DNA of 64,000 nucleotides. Source: an uncultured Phascolarctobacterium sp. (GTDB lineage: Bacteria; Bacillota; Negativicutes; Acidaminococcales; Acidaminococcaceae). A program made the position numbers and the translations under genes. Where the stretch lies: positions 62,001 through 126,000 of the forward strand of contig CANRJC010000004.1 of NCBI GenBank assembly GCA_947630795.1, written 5' to 3'. Positions within the stretch are counted from its first letter, which is position 1; each line of letters starts with the position of its first letter. The notes under the pieces are model-generated. The model worked only from the letters and a program-made list of their open reading frames with translations, was not told the origin of the DNA and ran no database searches. Below, piece after piece: positions 44,581 to 55,805 of the stretch.

Positions 44581-47500
44581 TTACTCCCCGTCGCTATCCT
44601 GCTCATCAGAGACGGTAGCAACGTCTTCTTCATAGGTCTCTTCTTCGTCGTAAGCTGTCTCCTCTTCGGGAGCATAGTCTGCGACCTCGTCATAAGCATC
44701 TTCATCGGCGTAAGCGGTATCGGTCTCTACGGCGAAGTTGCCTATATCGGCGATAAGGTCTCCCACATCATCGGGGCTCCCTTCCGTTTCTTCGCCTTCT
44801 TCGGTAAATTCGTTATATGTTCCGTAGTTCTCTTCGCTTTGACCGCCGATATCTAAGTCTATGCTGCGCGCGGTAGCTTCGATATCCTCATCGGTGTCTT
44901 TGAGGGAAATCTCTTCGTCGTCCTCATCCAAAACTTTGATGTCCAGTCCGATGGACTGCAGTTCTTTCACCAACACCTTAAAGGACTCGGGTATACCCGG
45001 ATCGGGGACGTTCTCGCCCTTCACGATGGCTTCGTAGGTCTTCACTCTGCCCACCACGTCGTCCGACTTGACGGTGAGGATCTCCTGTAAGGTGTGGGCA
45101 GCGCCGTAGGCTTCCAAAGCCCACACTTCCATCTCGCCGAAACGCTGTCCGCCGAATTGAGCTTTGCCGCCCAGAGGCTGCTGCGTCACCAGCGAGTAGG
45201 GGCCGGTGCTGCGGGCGTGGATCTTGTCATCCACCAAGTGATGGAGCTTCAGCATGTAGGTGAGCCCGACGGTAACTTTATTGTCAAAAGGCTCGCCGGT
45301 GCGCCCGTCATAGATGGTAGTCTTGGCGACCTTATCTATGCCGGCCAATTCGAGAGCGGAGGCTATATCCTGTTCCTTGGCCCCGTCGAAAACGGGCACG
45401 GAGATCTGCACCGCTCTGATGCTCTCATCGCCGAACTTATCGATCTCTACGGTCTCGGGCATACCGTACTTTTCGTAATAGTAACCGTGTTGGATCAATT
45501 TATCGACCAGACCTTCGGCGTTATTTTCTATCATCATGCCCAAGGACCGTGCCGCCCAACCCAGATGATTCTCCAAGATCTGACCGATATTCATACGGCT
45601 GGGTACGCCCAAAGGATTCAACACGATGTGAACCGGTTCGCCGGAAGGCAAAAAAGGCATGTCTTCTCTGGCCATGATGCGGCTGACAACGCCCTTGTTG
45701 CCGTGGCGGCCGGCCATCTTATCGCCTTCCGAGATCTTCCGTTTCTGAGCGATGTGCACTCGCACTTGCTCGTTGATGCCGGGAGGGAGCTCATCGTTGT
45801 TCTCTCTGCTGAAAACTTTGATGCTGACGATCTTGCCGGCTTCGCCGTGAGGCACCCGCAGAGAACTGTCTCTTACCTCTCTGGCCTTTTCGCCGAAAAT
45901 GGCTCTCAGCAAACGTTCCTCTGCCGTAAGTTCCGTCTCGCCTTTGGGAGTGACCTTGCCTACCAAGATATCTCCGGGCCGCACTTCGGCGCCTACCCGA
46001 ATGATGCCCCTCTCGTCCAGATCTTTCAGAGCTTCCTCGGAGACGTTGGGTATCTCTCTGGTGATCTCTTCTCTGCCCAGTTTGGTATCGCGGGCATCGC
46101 AGTTATATTCTTCGATATGGATGGAAGTGAAGACGTCGGCCTTCACCAGATCCTCGTTCAAAAGCACCGCATCTTCGTAGTTATAACCCTCCCAAGGCAT
46201 ATAAGCTACGATGACATTGTGCCCCAGCGCCAGCTCGCCGTGATCGGTAGCGGGACCGTCCGCCAAGACCTGTCCGGCGGTGACCCGATCGTTTTTGAAA
46301 ACGATGGGGCGCTGATTGATGCAAGTGCCCTGATTGGAGCGTTTGAATTTCAAAAGTTGATATTTATCTACAGAGCCCTCGTCGGTGCGCACCTCGATCA
46401 CATCGCCGGTGACTTTGCTGACAACGCCGGAGTGTTTGGCCAAAACGCAGACGCCGCTGTCCACCGCCACTTTGTATTCCATGCCGGTACCGATGATGGG
46501 GGCTTGCGTGCAAAGCAGAGGCACGGCCTGCCGCTGCATGTTGGCGCCCATCAATGCACGGTTGGCATCGTCGTTTTCCAAGAAGGGGATGAGGGCTGTA
46601 GCTATGGACACGACCTGTTTAGGCGATACGTCCATATAATCCACCCGATCGGGGGGCAGGCTCAACACGTCATCCTTACGCCTGGCCGTAACTCTTTCGC
46701 CCAAAAAGTAACCGTTTTCATCCAAAGGTTCGTTGGCCTGAGCTATGATGTAGCGGTCTTCCTGATCGGCGGTCATATAGTGGGTGATATCGGTGACCCG
46801 TTTGTTTTTCTTGTCGACGACGCGATAAGGTGTCTCGATAAAACCGTATTCGTTGATGCGGGCATAGGTCGACAAGGAACCGATGAGGCCGATGTTGGGA
46901 CCTTCGGGGGTCTCGATGGGGCACATACGGCCATAGTGGGAGTTGTGCACATCGCGCACTTCATAGCCGGCTCTCTCGCGGGAAAGGCCGCCGGGCCCCA
47001 AAGCGCTGAGACGGCGCTTGTGGGTCAGCTCAGCCAAAGGATTGTTTTGATCCATGAACTGAGACAACTGGCTGCTGCCGAAAAATTCTTTGATGGCGGC
47101 CACCACGGGGCGGATATTGATCAAAGCCTGAGGGGTGATGACCTCGGAGTCCTGAATGGTCATCCTTTCTTTGACCACTCTCTCCATCCTGGCCAAACCG
47201 ATGCGGAACTGATTCTGCAGCAATTCGCCGACGCAGCGTACGCGGCGGTTGCCCAGATGGTCGATGTCGTCCCCTTTGCCGTGGCCTTCCATCAAATTCA
47301 GCAGATAACCGAAAGAGGCATAAATATCTTCTACGGTCAGTGTCCTCTGATCGGCAGGGATGCCGCCGATGAAGAGCAGGCGCATGGGGCCGTTGTGTTC
47401 TTTGATATCGATGTGATAAAGGCCGGGAGCGGCGTAGATGCCGCTTTCTTCTACCTTATCCAGCATCTCGGGGGTCATTTTGGTATCGGCGGGAAGGATG

Positions 47501-48399
47501 ATCTCTCCCGTCTGCTCGTCCACCATGTGCTCGGCCAGCACCGTGCCTTCCAAACGGTTGCGCCAACCCAATTTCTGATTGATCTTATAGCGGCCTACCA
47601 CAGCCAGATCGTAGCGCTTTCTGTCAAAGAAACTTGCTTCGATCAGAGCAGTAGCATTCTCCAAAATGGCAGGCTCACCGGGCCGCAATTTTTTGTAAAC
47701 TTCCAGTTTGGCCTCGTCCTGATTTTTGGTGGTGTCCCGCTCCAAAGTGTTGCGCAGATATTTGCTGTCGCCGAAACGCTCCAGCATATCCTGATTTGTA
47801 GACAGTCCCAAGGCGCGAAGCAAAACCGTGGCCGGCAATTTACGGGTCCGGTCCATGCGGGCATAGATCACATCGTTGAGGTCGGTCTCGTATTCCATCC
47901 ACGCCCCTCTGTTGGGGATGATGGTGGTGCCGTAAATTTTTTTGCCGCTGGCATCCATGTCCACGCTGTAATAAACGCCGGGAGAACGCACCAGCTGGCT
48001 GACTATCACTCTTTCCGCCCCGTTGATGATAAAGGTGCCGGTGTCCGTCATCTTGGGGAAGTCGCCCATGAAGACATCGGTCTCTTTGACAGTGCCGCCC
48101 ACTTTATCGGACAGACGCACAGTGACCTTGAGGGGTGCTGAGTAAGTCTCGTCTCTTTCTTTACACTCCTCCATATCGTGCTTGGGCTCTTCAAAATAGA
48201 ATTTCTCGAAGCTCAATTCCGTATTGCCGGTGAAGTCTTTGATGGGAGAAATATCACGGAAGATCTCCATGAGCCCCTTCTCCAGAAACCACTCGTAGGA
48301 TTTCTTTTGAATGTCGATCAGGTGGGGCATGGCCAAGACTTCGTTGATTCTTGCGTAGCTGTAACGCTTCCGTTCACCTACGGGAACCAGTTTAAACAT
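44581..48399 (-). CDS. rpoB: DNA-directed RNA polymerase subunit beta
   Basis: 1272 residues. The rifampicin region is present ([32 protein letters not shown], in two parts around residues 445-475), and [15 protein letters not shown] and the C-terminal clamp [24 protein letters not shown] are intact. The last 115 residues (from 1158) are an unusual low-complexity tail with 48 Asp/Glu and 2 basic residues. Catalytic core subunit of RNA polymerase. The upstream neighbour is not rplL, as it usually is, but a VanZ gene in a separate unit. It has its own promoter about 200 bases upstream. Confidence 0.98.
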   Translation of the reverse strand: MFKLVPVGERKRYSYARINEVLAMPHLIDIQKKSYEWFLEKGLMEIFRDISPIKDFTGNTELSFEKFYFEEPKHDMEECKERDETYSAPLKVTVRLSDKVGGTVKETDVFMGDFPKMTDTGTFIINGAERVIVSQLVRSPGVYYSVDMDASGKKIYGTTIIPNRGAWMEYETDLNDVIYARMDRTRKLPATVLLRALGLSTNQDMLERFGDSKYLRNTLERDTTKNQDEAKLEVYKKLRPGEPAILENATALIEASFFDRKRYDLAVVGRYKINQKLGWRNRLEGTVLAEHMVDEQTGEIILPADTKMTPEMLDKVEESGIYAAPGLYHIDIKEHNGPMRLLFIGGIPADQRTLTVEDIYASFGYLLNLMEGHGKGDDIDHLGNRRVRCVGELLQNQFRIGLARMERVVKERMTIQDSEVITPQALINIRPVVAAIKEFFGSSQLSQFMDQNNPLAELTHKRRLSALGPGGLSRERAGYEVRDVHNSHYGRMCPIETPEGPNIGLIGSLSTYARINEYGFIETPYRVVDKKNKRVTDITHYMTADQEDRYIIAQANEPLDENGYFLGERVTARRKDDVLSLPPDRVDYMDVSPKQVVSIATALIPFLENDDANRALMGANMQRQAVPLLCTQAPIIGTGMEYKVAVDSGVCVLAKHSGVVSKVTGDVIEVRTDEGSVDKYQLLKFKRSNQGTCINQRPIVFKNDRVTAGQVLADGPATDHGELALGHNVIVAYMPWEGYNYEDAVLLNEDLVKADVFTSIHIEEYNCDARDTKLGREEITREIPNVSEEALKDLDERGIIRVGAEVRPGDILVGKVTPKGETELTAEERLLRAIFGEKAREVRDSSLRVPHGEAGKIVSIKVFSRENNDELPPGINEQVRVHIAQKRKISEGDKMAGRHGNKGVVSRIMAREDMPFLPSGEPVHIVLNPLGVPSRMNIGQILENHLGWAARSLGMMIENNAEGLVDKLIQHGYYYEKYGMPETVEIDKFGDESIRAVQISVPVFDGAKEQDIASALELAGIDKVAKTTIYDGRTGEPFDNKVTVGLTYMLKLHHLVDDKIHARSTGPYSLVTQQPLGGKAQFGGQRFGEMEVWALEAYGAAHTLQEILTVKSDDVVGRVKTYEAIVKGENVPDPGIPESFKVLVKELQSIGLDIKVLDEDDEEISLKDTDEDIEATARSIDLDIGGQSEENYGTYNEFTEEGEETEGSPDDVGDLIADIGNFAVETDTAYADEDAYDEVADYAPEEETAYDEEETYEEDVATVSDEQDSDGE

Positions 48400-48590
48400 G
48401 CACTCTACATCCTTTCCGGTACAAGTTTACCTAAAACGATTTTCTCCGACCGAGCAAAACGTCGAGACAAAAGCTCCGTCGCTTTGCCCGTCGATATCCA
48501 AAAAACGGGAGAAAGGGGCCGATCTTTGTCTGCCGCCTTGCTCCCGTTCAACCACTGACCCAGTGCAAAAGCAAAATATATCCGAAATAG
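48400..48590 (-). promoter_or_regulatory. Long 5' leader of rpoBC
   Basis: About 190 untranslated bases between the inferred transcription start and rpoB. It contains a hairpin AACGGGAG/CTCCCGTT (around 48505-48550). No ribosomal-protein gene or recognised riboswitch is present. Confidence 0.4.
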
Positions 48591-48596
48591 GTTTTT

Positions 48597-48626
48597 ATTT
48601 TAACATTCGATCAAAAAATTTGTCAA
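48597..48626 (-). promoter_or_regulatory. Promoter of rpoBC
   Basis: On the minus strand consensus TTGACA (48621-48626), 18 bases, TAAAAT (48597-48602), in AT-rich DNA. Confidence 0.65.
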
Positions 48627-48668
48627 GAAAAAATTTTCAGTCTCACACCAACGACGACACTTTATTTT

Positions 48669-49103
48669 TTAACCGCGCAGCCACTGCTGCAATCTGTGCA
48701 GGAAAAAGAAAGTGCACGCGCCGCCGAAGTCTAAGAAAATATCTGCAACGCTGGAGGTGCGGCCCGGCGAACTCAACTGAATGTATTCGTCCGTCACTGC
48801 CGTGAAGAGAGCCAAAAGCAACACATAGCCGTTGGCCGCAGTTTTTTTGAAAAAACAGTCCAACGTTTTACACAGGAAAAAACCTAAAACTCCGAACTCG
48901 CAAAAGTGGGCCGCTTTGCGGATCAAGTGCTCAAGATCGCCTGCGTATCGCAGGCCCGTCAAGTCCAGCACCCATTCTGCGACTGCCGTCACCATGGCGC
49001 TCAATCTTCCCGACTCCTGCATGGGCAAAGAAGAGTTATAAAAAATGAAAGCTATCAATAAAAATGTGGGGAGGGCCCAGAGGAGGCCTCGTCTCGTTCT
49101 CAT
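48669..49103 (-). CDS. VanZ family membrane protein
   Basis: 144 residues with about four hydrophobic segments. Family marks: FYNSSLPMQESG after the first helix, a conserved RKAAHFCEFGVLGFFL (His-Glu-Phe), and TDEYIQLSSPGRTSSVADIFLDFGG. VanZ-like proteins occur in many Firmicutes; the founder gives low teicoplanin resistance by an unknown mechanism, and most homologues are uncharacterised. It starts 6 bases after folD, so it is probably the last gene of fhs-folD-vanZ. Confidence 0.8.
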   Translation of the reverse strand: MRTRRGLLWALPTFLLIAFIFYNSSLPMQESGRLSAMVTAVAEWVLDLTGLRYAGDLEHLIRKAAHFCEFGVLGFFLCKTLDCFFKKTAANGYVLLLALFTAVTDEYIQLSSPGRTSSVADIFLDFGGACTFFFLHRLQQWLRG

Positions 49104-49109
49104 GATCTT

Positions 49110-49961
49110 TTAGGAAAGATGACGGCAAAGGGCCTCGGCCACCATCATGTTGCTGACTATACCGACACCGCCGGGCACGGGTGTGTAAGCGGAGGCCTTA
49201 GCCAAAGCGGCCGGCGCTATATCACCGACTAGCGAAGAACCGTTGCCCGAGGGATCGGGCACCACGTTGATGCCCACGTCCACCAGCACGGCCCCCTCTT
49301 TGACCATATCGGCCGTGACAAACCCGGCCCTGCCCACCGCGGAGAAAAGAATGTCGGCCTCTCGGCAAAGCTCGGCCAAATTTACCGTTTTGGTGTGGCA
49401 GACGGTCACCGTGGCGTCCCGCTGCAGGCACAAAAGAGCCAAAGGCTTGCCCACTACGTTGCTGCGCCCCAAGATTACTGCTCTCTTTCCCGACAGAGAG
49501 ATGCGATAATAGTCTAAGATGGCCAAGCAGGCCCTCGGAGTGCAGGGAGCCCAACGATTGCGTCCGGCGTAAAATTCTCCCATGTTGCCGCTGTTGAAAC
49601 AATCTACGTCTTTATTGGCGGCGATGACGGCTGCCGCTTCCGCTCCTTTGATAGGCGCGGGCATGGGCAGAAGGGGAAGGATGCCGGTAACGTAACGGTT
49701 GCGGTTCAACTTTTTGATCAAAGCCACCACTTCTTCCTGAGTGGCAGAGGCAGGACGCAAAATCTCCTTGGTTTCTCCGCCCAAAGAAGCCATCATTTTC
49801 GCCAATCTGTTTTTGTAAACATGACTGGCCTCGTCATCTCCTACCACGATCACATTCAAAGAAGTGATCAGGCCTCTGTCTTTGGCAGCGGCGATCTTAG
49901 CGGCGATCGCCCGCCGATAATGATCTGCTACCGGCTTGCCGGCCATTATCAACTGTTCCAT
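49110..49961 (-). CDS. folD: FolD-like methylenetetrahydrofolate dehydrogenase, divergent active site
   Basis: 283 residues from ATG 49961 after GAGGAG. The NADP-binding half is normal: VILGRSNVVGKPLALL, VDVGINVV, and TPVPGGVG near the C-terminus. The catalytic half aligns without gaps to E. coli FolD, but the position of Lys56 is Leu53 (Tyr49-Lys-Asn-Arg-Leu), that of Gln98 is Leu97 (GILPLLPMP for GILVQLPLP), and DGFHP reads DCFNS; Asp120 is kept. Lys56 and Gln98 support the cyclohydrolase step, so that activity is doubtful. It follows fhs by 17 bases, which fits C1-folate metabolism. Confidence 0.85.
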   Translation of the reverse strand: MEQLIMAGKPVADHYRRAIAAKIAAAKDRGLITSLNVIVVGDDEASHVYKNRLAKMMASLGGETKEILRPASATQEEVVALIKKLNRNRYVTGILPLLPMPAPIKGAEAAAVIAANKDVDCFNSGNMGEFYAGRNRWAPCTPRACLAILDYYRISLSGKRAVILGRSNVVGKPLALLCLQRDATVTVCHTKTVNLAELCREADILFSAVGRAGFVTADMVKEGAVLVDVGINVVPDPSGNGSSLVGDIAPAALAKASAYTPVPGGVGIVSNMMVAEALCRHLS

Positions 49962-49978
49962 AAGTAGCTCCTCGTTAT

Positions 49979-51649
49979 TTAAAACAGCCCGCTGATCAAG
50001 CCGGCATCGTTGACGTCGATCTTTTCCGCCGCCGGAACTTTGGGCAGGCCCGGCATGGTCATGATGTCGCCGCAAAGAGCAACGACGAAACCGGCGCCGG
50101 CGGAGAGGCGGCAATTTTTGATGTTGATCTTAAAGCCTTCGGGCCGTCCCAAGAGGCCGGCATCGTCCGAGAAAGAGTACTGGGTCTTGGCCATGCACAC
50201 CGGCAGTCGACCGTAGCCCATGGCAGTGAAATCCTGCAGAGCTTTGTCCGCCTCTTTGCTGTAAACTACTCCGTCCGCTCCGTAGATCTCTTTGGCTATG
50301 GTCTCGATCTTTTCTTTGAGCGAGGCTTCATCGAGGTAGATGGGCGCAAAATCGGCCTTGCCGCTGTCGGCCAGCTCCACTACCGCTTCGGCCAGCTCTG
50401 TGCCGCCCCGGCCGCCTTGGCAGAAAACATCGGAAAGGGCCACCGGCACGCCCAGTTCTACGCAGTGAGAACGCACCGCCTCGATCTCTTCCGGCGTGTC
50501 TTGAGCGAAAATGTTGATGGCCACTACCAGCGGCACCCGGAACTTGCCGATATTTTCGATGTGCTTGTCCAAATTGCACAGGCCCGCCTTCACAGCGGCT
50601 ACGTTGGGCTGTTTCAAGTCGGCCTTGGCCACACCGCCGTGCATCTTCAGGGCCCGGACCGTAGCCACCAATACCGCAGCATCCGGCTTCAGACCGGCGA
50701 AGCGGCACTTGATGTCGAAGAATTTTTCTGCGCCCAGGTCGGCGCCGAAACCGGCCTCCGTAATGGTATAGTCGGCCAATCTCAAAGCCGTTTGCGTGGC
50801 CATGACGCTGTTGCAGCCGTGAGCGATGTTGGCGAAGGGGCCGCCGTGGATGATGGCCGGCACATTTTCTATGGTCTGCACCAAATTGGGTTTCAGCGCA
50901 TCTTTCAAAAGGGCGGCCATAGCGCCCTGAGCTTTTAACTGACCGGCGGTGACCGGTTTGCCTGCGTAATCGTAGGCCACGATGATCCGGGCCAATCTCT
51001 CTTTAAGATCGGGCAGATCTTTGGCCAAACAGAGGATGGCCATCACTTCGGAGGCCACCGTGATATCGAAACCGTCTTGACGGGGCACGCCGTGGGCCTT
51101 GCCCCCGAGACCTATGACGATATTTCTCAGAGCCCGATCGTTCATGTCCACCACGCGCTTCCATACGACCCGGCGAGGATCGATGCCCAGTGCGTTGCCC
51201 TGCTGCATGTGGTTGTCCAACATGGCAGACAGCAGCATGTGAGCGGAAGTGATGGCGTGAAAATCACCGGTGAAGTGAAGATTGATGTCTTCCATCGGCA
51301 CTACTTGAGAATAGCCGCCGCCGGCAGCTCCGCCTTTGATGCCCATGCAGGGACCGAGGGAAGGCTCTCTGAGAGCCACGATGACTTTTTTGCCGCACAG
51401 GGCCAAGCCCTGTGCCAAGCCTACGGTCGTGGTGGACTTGCCTTCTCCGGCCGGGGTGGGAGTGATGGCCGTCACCAGCACCAGCTTGCCCGGTTTTTTC
51501 GCCGCCAAACGACGGATGAGCCCCATGGACAATTTGGCCTTATAGTGACCGTAGTGCTCGATGTCGTCTTCGGCTATGCCGAGACTTGCAGCCACCTGAC
51601 TTATCTTCAACATTTTGGCCTGCTGAGCTATCTCGATATCGCTTAACAT
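49979..51649 (-). CDS. fhs: Formate-tetrahydrofolate ligase
   Basis: 556 residues from ATG 51649, just after GGGAGGT. ATP-binding [21 protein letters not shown] (about 60-80) is the family P-loop; [22 protein letters not shown] and [13 protein letters not shown] follow, with the C-terminal [11 protein letters not shown]. It makes 10-formyl-THF from formate, THF and ATP, feeding purines or the acetogenic methyl branch. It is first in fhs-folD-vanZ. Confidence 0.97.
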   Translation of the reverse strand: MLSDIEIAQQAKMLKISQVAASLGIAEDDIEHYGHYKAKLSMGLIRRLAAKKPGKLVLVTAITPTPAGEGKSTTTVGLAQGLALCGKKVIVALREPSLGPCMGIKGGAAGGGYSQVVPMEDINLHFTGDFHAITSAHMLLSAMLDNHMQQGNALGIDPRRVVWKRVVDMNDRALRNIVIGLGGKAHGVPRQDGFDITVASEVMAILCLAKDLPDLKERLARIIVAYDYAGKPVTAGQLKAQGAMAALLKDALKPNLVQTIENVPAIIHGGPFANIAHGCNSVMATQTALRLADYTITEAGFGADLGAEKFFDIKCRFAGLKPDAAVLVATVRALKMHGGVAKADLKQPNVAAVKAGLCNLDKHIENIGKFRVPLVVAINIFAQDTPEEIEAVRSHCVELGVPVALSDVFCQGGRGGTELAEAVVELADSGKADFAPIYLDEASLKEKIETIAKEIYGADGVVYSKEADKALQDFTAMGYGRLPVCMAKTQYSFSDDAGLLGRPEGFKINIKNCRLSAGAGFVVALCGDIMTMPGLPKVPAAEKIDVNDAGLISGLF

Positions 51650-51872
51650 TTTTACCTCCCGCTTTCCCGGCGCTGCCGAAAATTTTTTCATATCGTTTTT
51701 GAAAATCATAAAATATTTTTTCTCCCGAGCTTTTCGTCGGCTGCGAAAAAATTTCGTTGCCCTTCTTATTCTTCCCGCTCTTTTTCTTTTCCTGCCTGCC
51801 CAAAGACCGGCAACACCGCTGCTTTTAGCTTTCACAAAAGCTTCACAGTTATTTTGAAAGGCACCGATAGAA

Positions 51873-53882
51873 CTAACGGAACCAGATCTCCACCGTACTG
51901 CCTGCCTGAACTATGCTGCCGGCAGCAGGCTGCTGTTTATAAGCCCGGCCGTGCCCATAGGGTTTGAGACGCAGCTGCCCCTGCTGCAAAAGTTCGGCCG
52001 CATAACGCAGATCTATCCCGGTGCAATCGGGGAGCTGCACTCTGCCGTCCGGCAACAACTGCAAACGGGGGAGCGGTCGGGCCTCTTCTTTGCGCGGGCC
52101 GCTCTTATTTTTGCCGCTCAGCTCGGCCAGCGACGGCAGCGCGCTGCCGTCTTGGGGCTGTATCCCTTTGGCCACGAGGATCTGCTGCAGCGTATCTCTG
52201 AAGATGGGGGCAGAAACTTGGCTGCCGTAAAAAGCACCTTTTGGCGTATCCAATATAACTATCATGGCATAAACAGGCTTATCGGCCGGGACGAAGCCTA
52301 CGAAAGATGCTATGTATTTTCCGGCGGCATAGCCGCCCTCCTCTGCCAATTTTTCCGCTGTGCCCGTCTTGCCGGCTATCCTGTAGCCCTTAATGGCCGC
52401 CGTCTTGCCGCCTCCTTCGCTGACGACTTTTTCCATCATGTCCCGCATTTGGGCCGCCACCTGAGGAGTGATGACGCTGCGCACCACTTTCTTTTTTCCT
52501 TCTTTGATGACCTCACCGTTAGGAGCCGTCACTTTTTTGATTATATAGGGCTGCAAAAGTTCTCCGCCGTTGGCGATGGCACTGATGGCTCTGAGGGCCT
52601 GCAGCGGCGTGATGGCTATGCCCTGTCCTATGGCCATGGTGGCTACGTCGGGATCGTACATTTCATCGGGGTCGTAAAGAATGCCGCTTTCTTCTCCCGG
52701 CAGATCGATGCCGGTAGGCCGGCCGAAGCCGAAACGTTTGCTGTAATCGATGAGGCGCTTGGCCTTCAGCTGCATCCCCAACTGCACCATGCCCGTGTTG
52801 ATGGAAAATTTTATCACTTCGGAAAAAGGCACCGGCCCTTTGCCTTCGTTATCCCAATTGTGGATGACTCGGTCGGCGATCCTGATGCTGCCGTCATCTT
52901 GAAAAACAGTGTCAGGTGTGACGATGCCTTCGCTGAGACCGGCGCAGCCTACGATGGGTTTGAAAACGGAGCCAGGCTCGTAGACCATGGAGATGGTCTT
53001 GTTCAGCCAACTGTTTTGAGGATAGCGCCAATATTCGTTGGGATCGAAGGTTGGCCTGCTGACCATCCCCAATATCTCCCCGGTATAGGGGTCCATGATG
53101 ATGGCCGCCGCTCCCACTGCATGAGTGCGTACCAAAGCATCGTCCATGGCATCTTCCAAAATATATTGCATCTTGCTGTCCAAAGTTAAATGGACGGTAG
53201 CGAGAGGTATCTCTTCTTTGCCCTGTACCTGCCCCGGCACGATGGGCCTTCCCTCCGCATCGACCCGCTGACTACCGAAAGTGCGGGCCCCTCGCAGTAT
53301 AGAATCCAACTCCAACTCTATGCCGTAACGGCCGATGTCGTCGTCGCCGACGAAGCCCAGCACTTGGGCCGCTACATTTTTCTTGACGTAATAACGTTTG
53401 CTCTCTTCGATAAAATTGAAACCGGCGAATTTATTTTCGGCGATGATCTTGGCAGCTGCCTGGTATTCTTTAGGCTCCAGCGACCGCTTCACATAGCGAA
53501 AATACATCTCTTTATCGGTCAGGATGTCGTAGAGCTTCTCCGGTCTCATCCCCAGCACCGGGGCCAGCAGCCCCGCCGCCTTTACCACGTCCATGCCCTT
53601 GCCGGCCGCCTCGTGTATGCGGTAAGGATTTGCTGTCAGAGTTTTTGCCATGATGCTGGAGGCCAACTCAGCTCCGTTTCTGTCCACGATGCGGCCGCGA
53701 GGCGTGTTGCCCCGCTGCCGAAGTTCTACCTGCCGCTCGGCCATTTTGCCCAGTTCTTCTCCTCTCAGCAACTGCAAGTAGGCCAAACGCAGACAAACGG
53801 AAAGAAAGACGAAACCTACGAGGACGCAGACGACCGAGAAGCGTAGCTTCCCGTCATATAAAGTGAAGCTCCCCTTTTTCAT
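51873..53882 (-). CDS. Class B penicillin-binding protein with one PASTA domain (FtsI/PBP2B type)
   Basis: 669 residues from ATG 53882, overlapping the ftsW stop (ATGA). One N-terminal membrane anchor ([21 protein letters not shown]), PBP dimerisation region ([13 protein letters not shown]), and the transpeptidase triad: SVFKP (Ser-x-x-Lys, about 310), SIN (about 365) and KTGTAEK (about 510). A C-terminal PASTA domain ([18 protein letters not shown].. [18 protein letters not shown]) follows. It crosslinks septal peptidoglycan together with FtsW upstream. SpoVD/PbpB are the nearest functional analogues. Confidence 0.92.
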   Translation of the reverse strand: MKKGSFTLYDGKLRFSVVCVLVGFVFLSVCLRLAYLQLLRGEELGKMAERQVELRQRGNTPRGRIVDRNGAELASSIMAKTLTANPYRIHEAAGKGMDVVKAAGLLAPVLGMRPEKLYDILTDKEMYFRYVKRSLEPKEYQAAAKIIAENKFAGFNFIEESKRYYVKKNVAAQVLGFVGDDDIGRYGIELELDSILRGARTFGSQRVDAEGRPIVPGQVQGKEEIPLATVHLTLDSKMQYILEDAMDDALVRTHAVGAAAIIMDPYTGEILGMVSRPTFDPNEYWRYPQNSWLNKTISMVYEPGSVFKPIVGCAGLSEGIVTPDTVFQDDGSIRIADRVIHNWDNEGKGPVPFSEVIKFSINTGMVQLGMQLKAKRLIDYSKRFGFGRPTGIDLPGEESGILYDPDEMYDPDVATMAIGQGIAITPLQALRAISAIANGGELLQPYIIKKVTAPNGEVIKEGKKKVVRSVITPQVAAQMRDMMEKVVSEGGGKTAAIKGYRIAGKTGTAEKLAEEGGYAAGKYIASFVGFVPADKPVYAMIVILDTPKGAFYGSQVSAPIFRDTLQQILVAKGIQPQDGSALPSLAELSGKNKSGPRKEEARPLPRLQLLPDGRVQLPDCTGIDLRYAAELLQQGQLRLKPYGHGRAYKQQPAAGSIVQAGSTVEIWFR

Positions 53883-55075
53883 CGCCGCCACCTGTCAGAC
53901 ACTAAACGCAGATCTCGCCGCCGCTGATGGGGGCTGAGCTGACTTTCTTCCCGCTGCCGTTCTTCTTCGAGCTCTTGCTTCACGCCTTCGTCATAAACAG
54001 AAAGGGCCAGCCCCAGAGCCAACATGGAAACGACGAGAGAGCTGCCGCCGTAACTTATGAAGCTGAGAGGCACGCCGATGACCGGCAGCAGCCCGCAGAC
54101 CATGGCCATATTGGCGGCTGCCTGTCCCACCAGAAGGAGATCGACGCCGGCCACGAGCAAAAAGCCTTCGTAGTCTTTACAGCGCATGGCGATGCGAGCC
54201 AAAGCCACGCCCAAGACGACGAAGACCAAGATCAATAACAGCGCGCCCAAAAAACCGTTCTCCTGACAAAAAACGGCAAAAGCAAAATCGGTGTGGGCCT
54301 CCGGCAGATAAGCCAGTTTGCTGGTGCCCTGCCCCCAAGGCAGGCCGGTCAGGCCGCCGCTGCCTATGGCCAGCAGCGACTGCACCATCTGATAACCGGT
54401 ATCCTGGGCGTCCCACCAGGGGTCGAGCCACACTTTCAACCGTTCGCGGCGGTATTCCGTAGCCAAACTGCCCACGGCGATGGCCAAAAAGCTGAGGCCG
54501 AAAAGGGTGAAGACCTGTCCCTTGCTCAAATTGGAAAGAAGAAAGATACCGAGACACAGGCCCACTACGATGGCAGCCGTGCCCAGATCGGGTTCTTTAT
54601 AGATGAAGCCGCCCAATATCAAACTGAGGAGGATCACCTTGCAGCCGGTGCCGTCCACCAAGCTCACTCTTTTGCCCTGCTTCACCATGCCGCCCAGCAC
54701 GCGGGCAGTGAGCATGATCACGAAAAGTTTGGCAAATTCGCTGGGCTGTATGCTTATGCCTCCCGGCAGATAGATCCAGCGTTGAGCACCGTTATTGGGC
54801 GCCCAAAAAAAGACTGCGCCCAAAAGCGCCATCAACAATATGAAGCCGACTCCCAAGGTGCCGAAAGCGGAGAGCTTTTTATAACCCAGCCGCCGCACGA
54901 TATGCCCTGCTGCTGCGCCTGCCAGGCTGAAGATAACATAGCGAAGCAGATAACCTGTGCTGCCCTTCATGAAACTGGCGCTGAAAATATTGGCGCAGCC
55001 CAACGCCAATAAGATGAGGACGGAGAAGAACACCGCCTGTTTGGGATTTTGAAAAAAGAAAAAGCGCTGTCGCAT
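53879..55075 (-). CDS. ftsW: SEDS-family peptidoglycan glycosyltransferase FtsW
   Basis: 398 residues from ATG 55075, 16 bases after trmB; the longer frame overlaps trmB. About ten membrane helices. SEDS marks: GSGGLTGLPWGQGTSKLAYLPEAHTDFAFAVFCQENGFLG in two adjoining parts (about 260-300) and the C-terminal GLLPVIGVPLSFISYGGSS. It polymerises lipid II and works with the class B PBP encoded next. RodA or SpoVE are alternatives, but the coupling to a FtsI-type PBP favours FtsW. Confidence 0.9.
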   Translation of the reverse strand: MRQRFFFFQNPKQAVFFSVLILLALGCANIFSASFMKGSTGYLLRYVIFSLAGAAAGHIVRRLGYKKLSAFGTLGVGFILLMALLGAVFFWAPNNGAQRWIYLPGGISIQPSEFAKLFVIMLTARVLGGMVKQGKRVSLVDGTGCKVILLSLILGGFIYKEPDLGTAAIVVGLCLGIFLLSNLSKGQVFTLFGLSFLAIAVGSLATEYRRERLKVWLDPWWDAQDTGYQMVQSLLAIGSGGLTGLPWGQGTSKLAYLPEAHTDFAFAVFCQENGFLGALLLILVFVVLGVALARIAMRCKDYEGFLLVAGVDLLLVGQAAANMAMVCGLLPVIGVPLSFISYGGSSLVVSMLALGLALSVYDEGVKQELEEERQREESQLSPHQRRRDLRLVSDRWRR

Positions 55076-55091
55076 AGCTCGGTGTCGGTCC

Positions 55092-55730
55092 TCAAAAATC
55101 AACTTCGCAATAATTGATGGGGTGGCCCAAGGCGGTGAATTTTTCTTCGTACTCGCTCTGCACCGGGTTGGGGTAAGGGGAGCGGGCAAGGTCGTAAGTG
55201 CAGGCACTCACTTTGAGGCCGAGAGCAGCGAATTCTTCCAAAGAAAAATCGAACAGCCCTCGGTTGTCGGTCTTGAAAAACAATTTGCCTCCGGGTCCCA
55301 ACAAGGCCGCGTATTTTTGCAAAAAAGAACGATGGGTGAGCCGGCGTTTGGCGTGACGAGCCTTAGGCCAGGGATCGCTGAAATTCAGATAAAGAGTTTT
55401 GATCTCTTCCGGAGCGAAATAATCTTCCAAATGAGCTGCATCCGCCCACAGCACCCGCAGATTGTCCAAGCCCAAAACTTTTGCCGCCCGAGCCGGATAG
55501 AAGGCTACCTCCCGCTGGCTCTCCATAGCCAAAAACACCCGTTGAGGAAAAAGTCGAGCCATGCCCACGGTGAAGCGCCCTTTGCCGCAGCCTATCTCCA
55601 AAGACAGGTCCTTGTCGGGAAAAAGCTGCCGCCACTTGCCCTTATAAGCTTCCAGTCCGTCCCGCAGCAAATAAGTGCCCAACACTTCGGGCAAGGCTCT
55701 GTCCATCCACGGTTTTCTTCTTAAACGCAT
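55092..55730 (-). CDS. trmB: tRNA (guanine-N7-)-methyltransferase
   Basis: 212 residues from ATG 55730, after GGGAGGA; an in-frame start at 55748 lacks a site. SAM-binding LEIGCGKGRFTVGMA (about 50-64), FLAMESQREVAF, LYLNFSDPWPKARHAKRRLTH (the diagnostic PWPK..H.KRRL stretch) and SEYEEKF at the C-terminus. It methylates G46 of tRNA variable loops. It is first in trmB-ftsW-pbp. Confidence 0.95.
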   Translation of the reverse strand: MRLRRKPWMDRALPEVLGTYLLRDGLEAYKGKWRQLFPDKDLSLEIGCGKGRFTVGMARLFPQRVFLAMESQREVAFYPARAAKVLGLDNLRVLWADAAHLEDYFAPEEIKTLYLNFSDPWPKARHAKRRLTHRSFLQKYAALLGPGGKLFFKTDNRGLFDFSLEEFAALGLKVSACTYDLARSPYPNPVQSEYEEKFTALGHPINYCEVDF

Positions 55731-55774
55731 AAGTCCTCCCGGCAACAAGGCCCGCTCGAATTTCGTTCACTGCT

Positions 55775-55802
55775 ATTATAGCGCAAAGGCCGCCCTTTGC
55801 AA
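55775..55802 (-). promoter_or_regulatory. Promoter of trmB-ftsW-pbp
   Basis: On the minus strand TTGCAA (55797-55802), 16 bases, TATAAT (55775-55780). The rest of the 345-base gap to 56075 holds two terminators and no gene. Confidence 0.55.
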
Positions 55803-55805
55803 AGG

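Noticed and set aside
45094-48141. 1015-codon open frame on the plus strand opposite rpoB
   Set aside because: It is the antisense shadow of a highly conserved gene in GC-rich DNA; no ribosome site and no family motifs.
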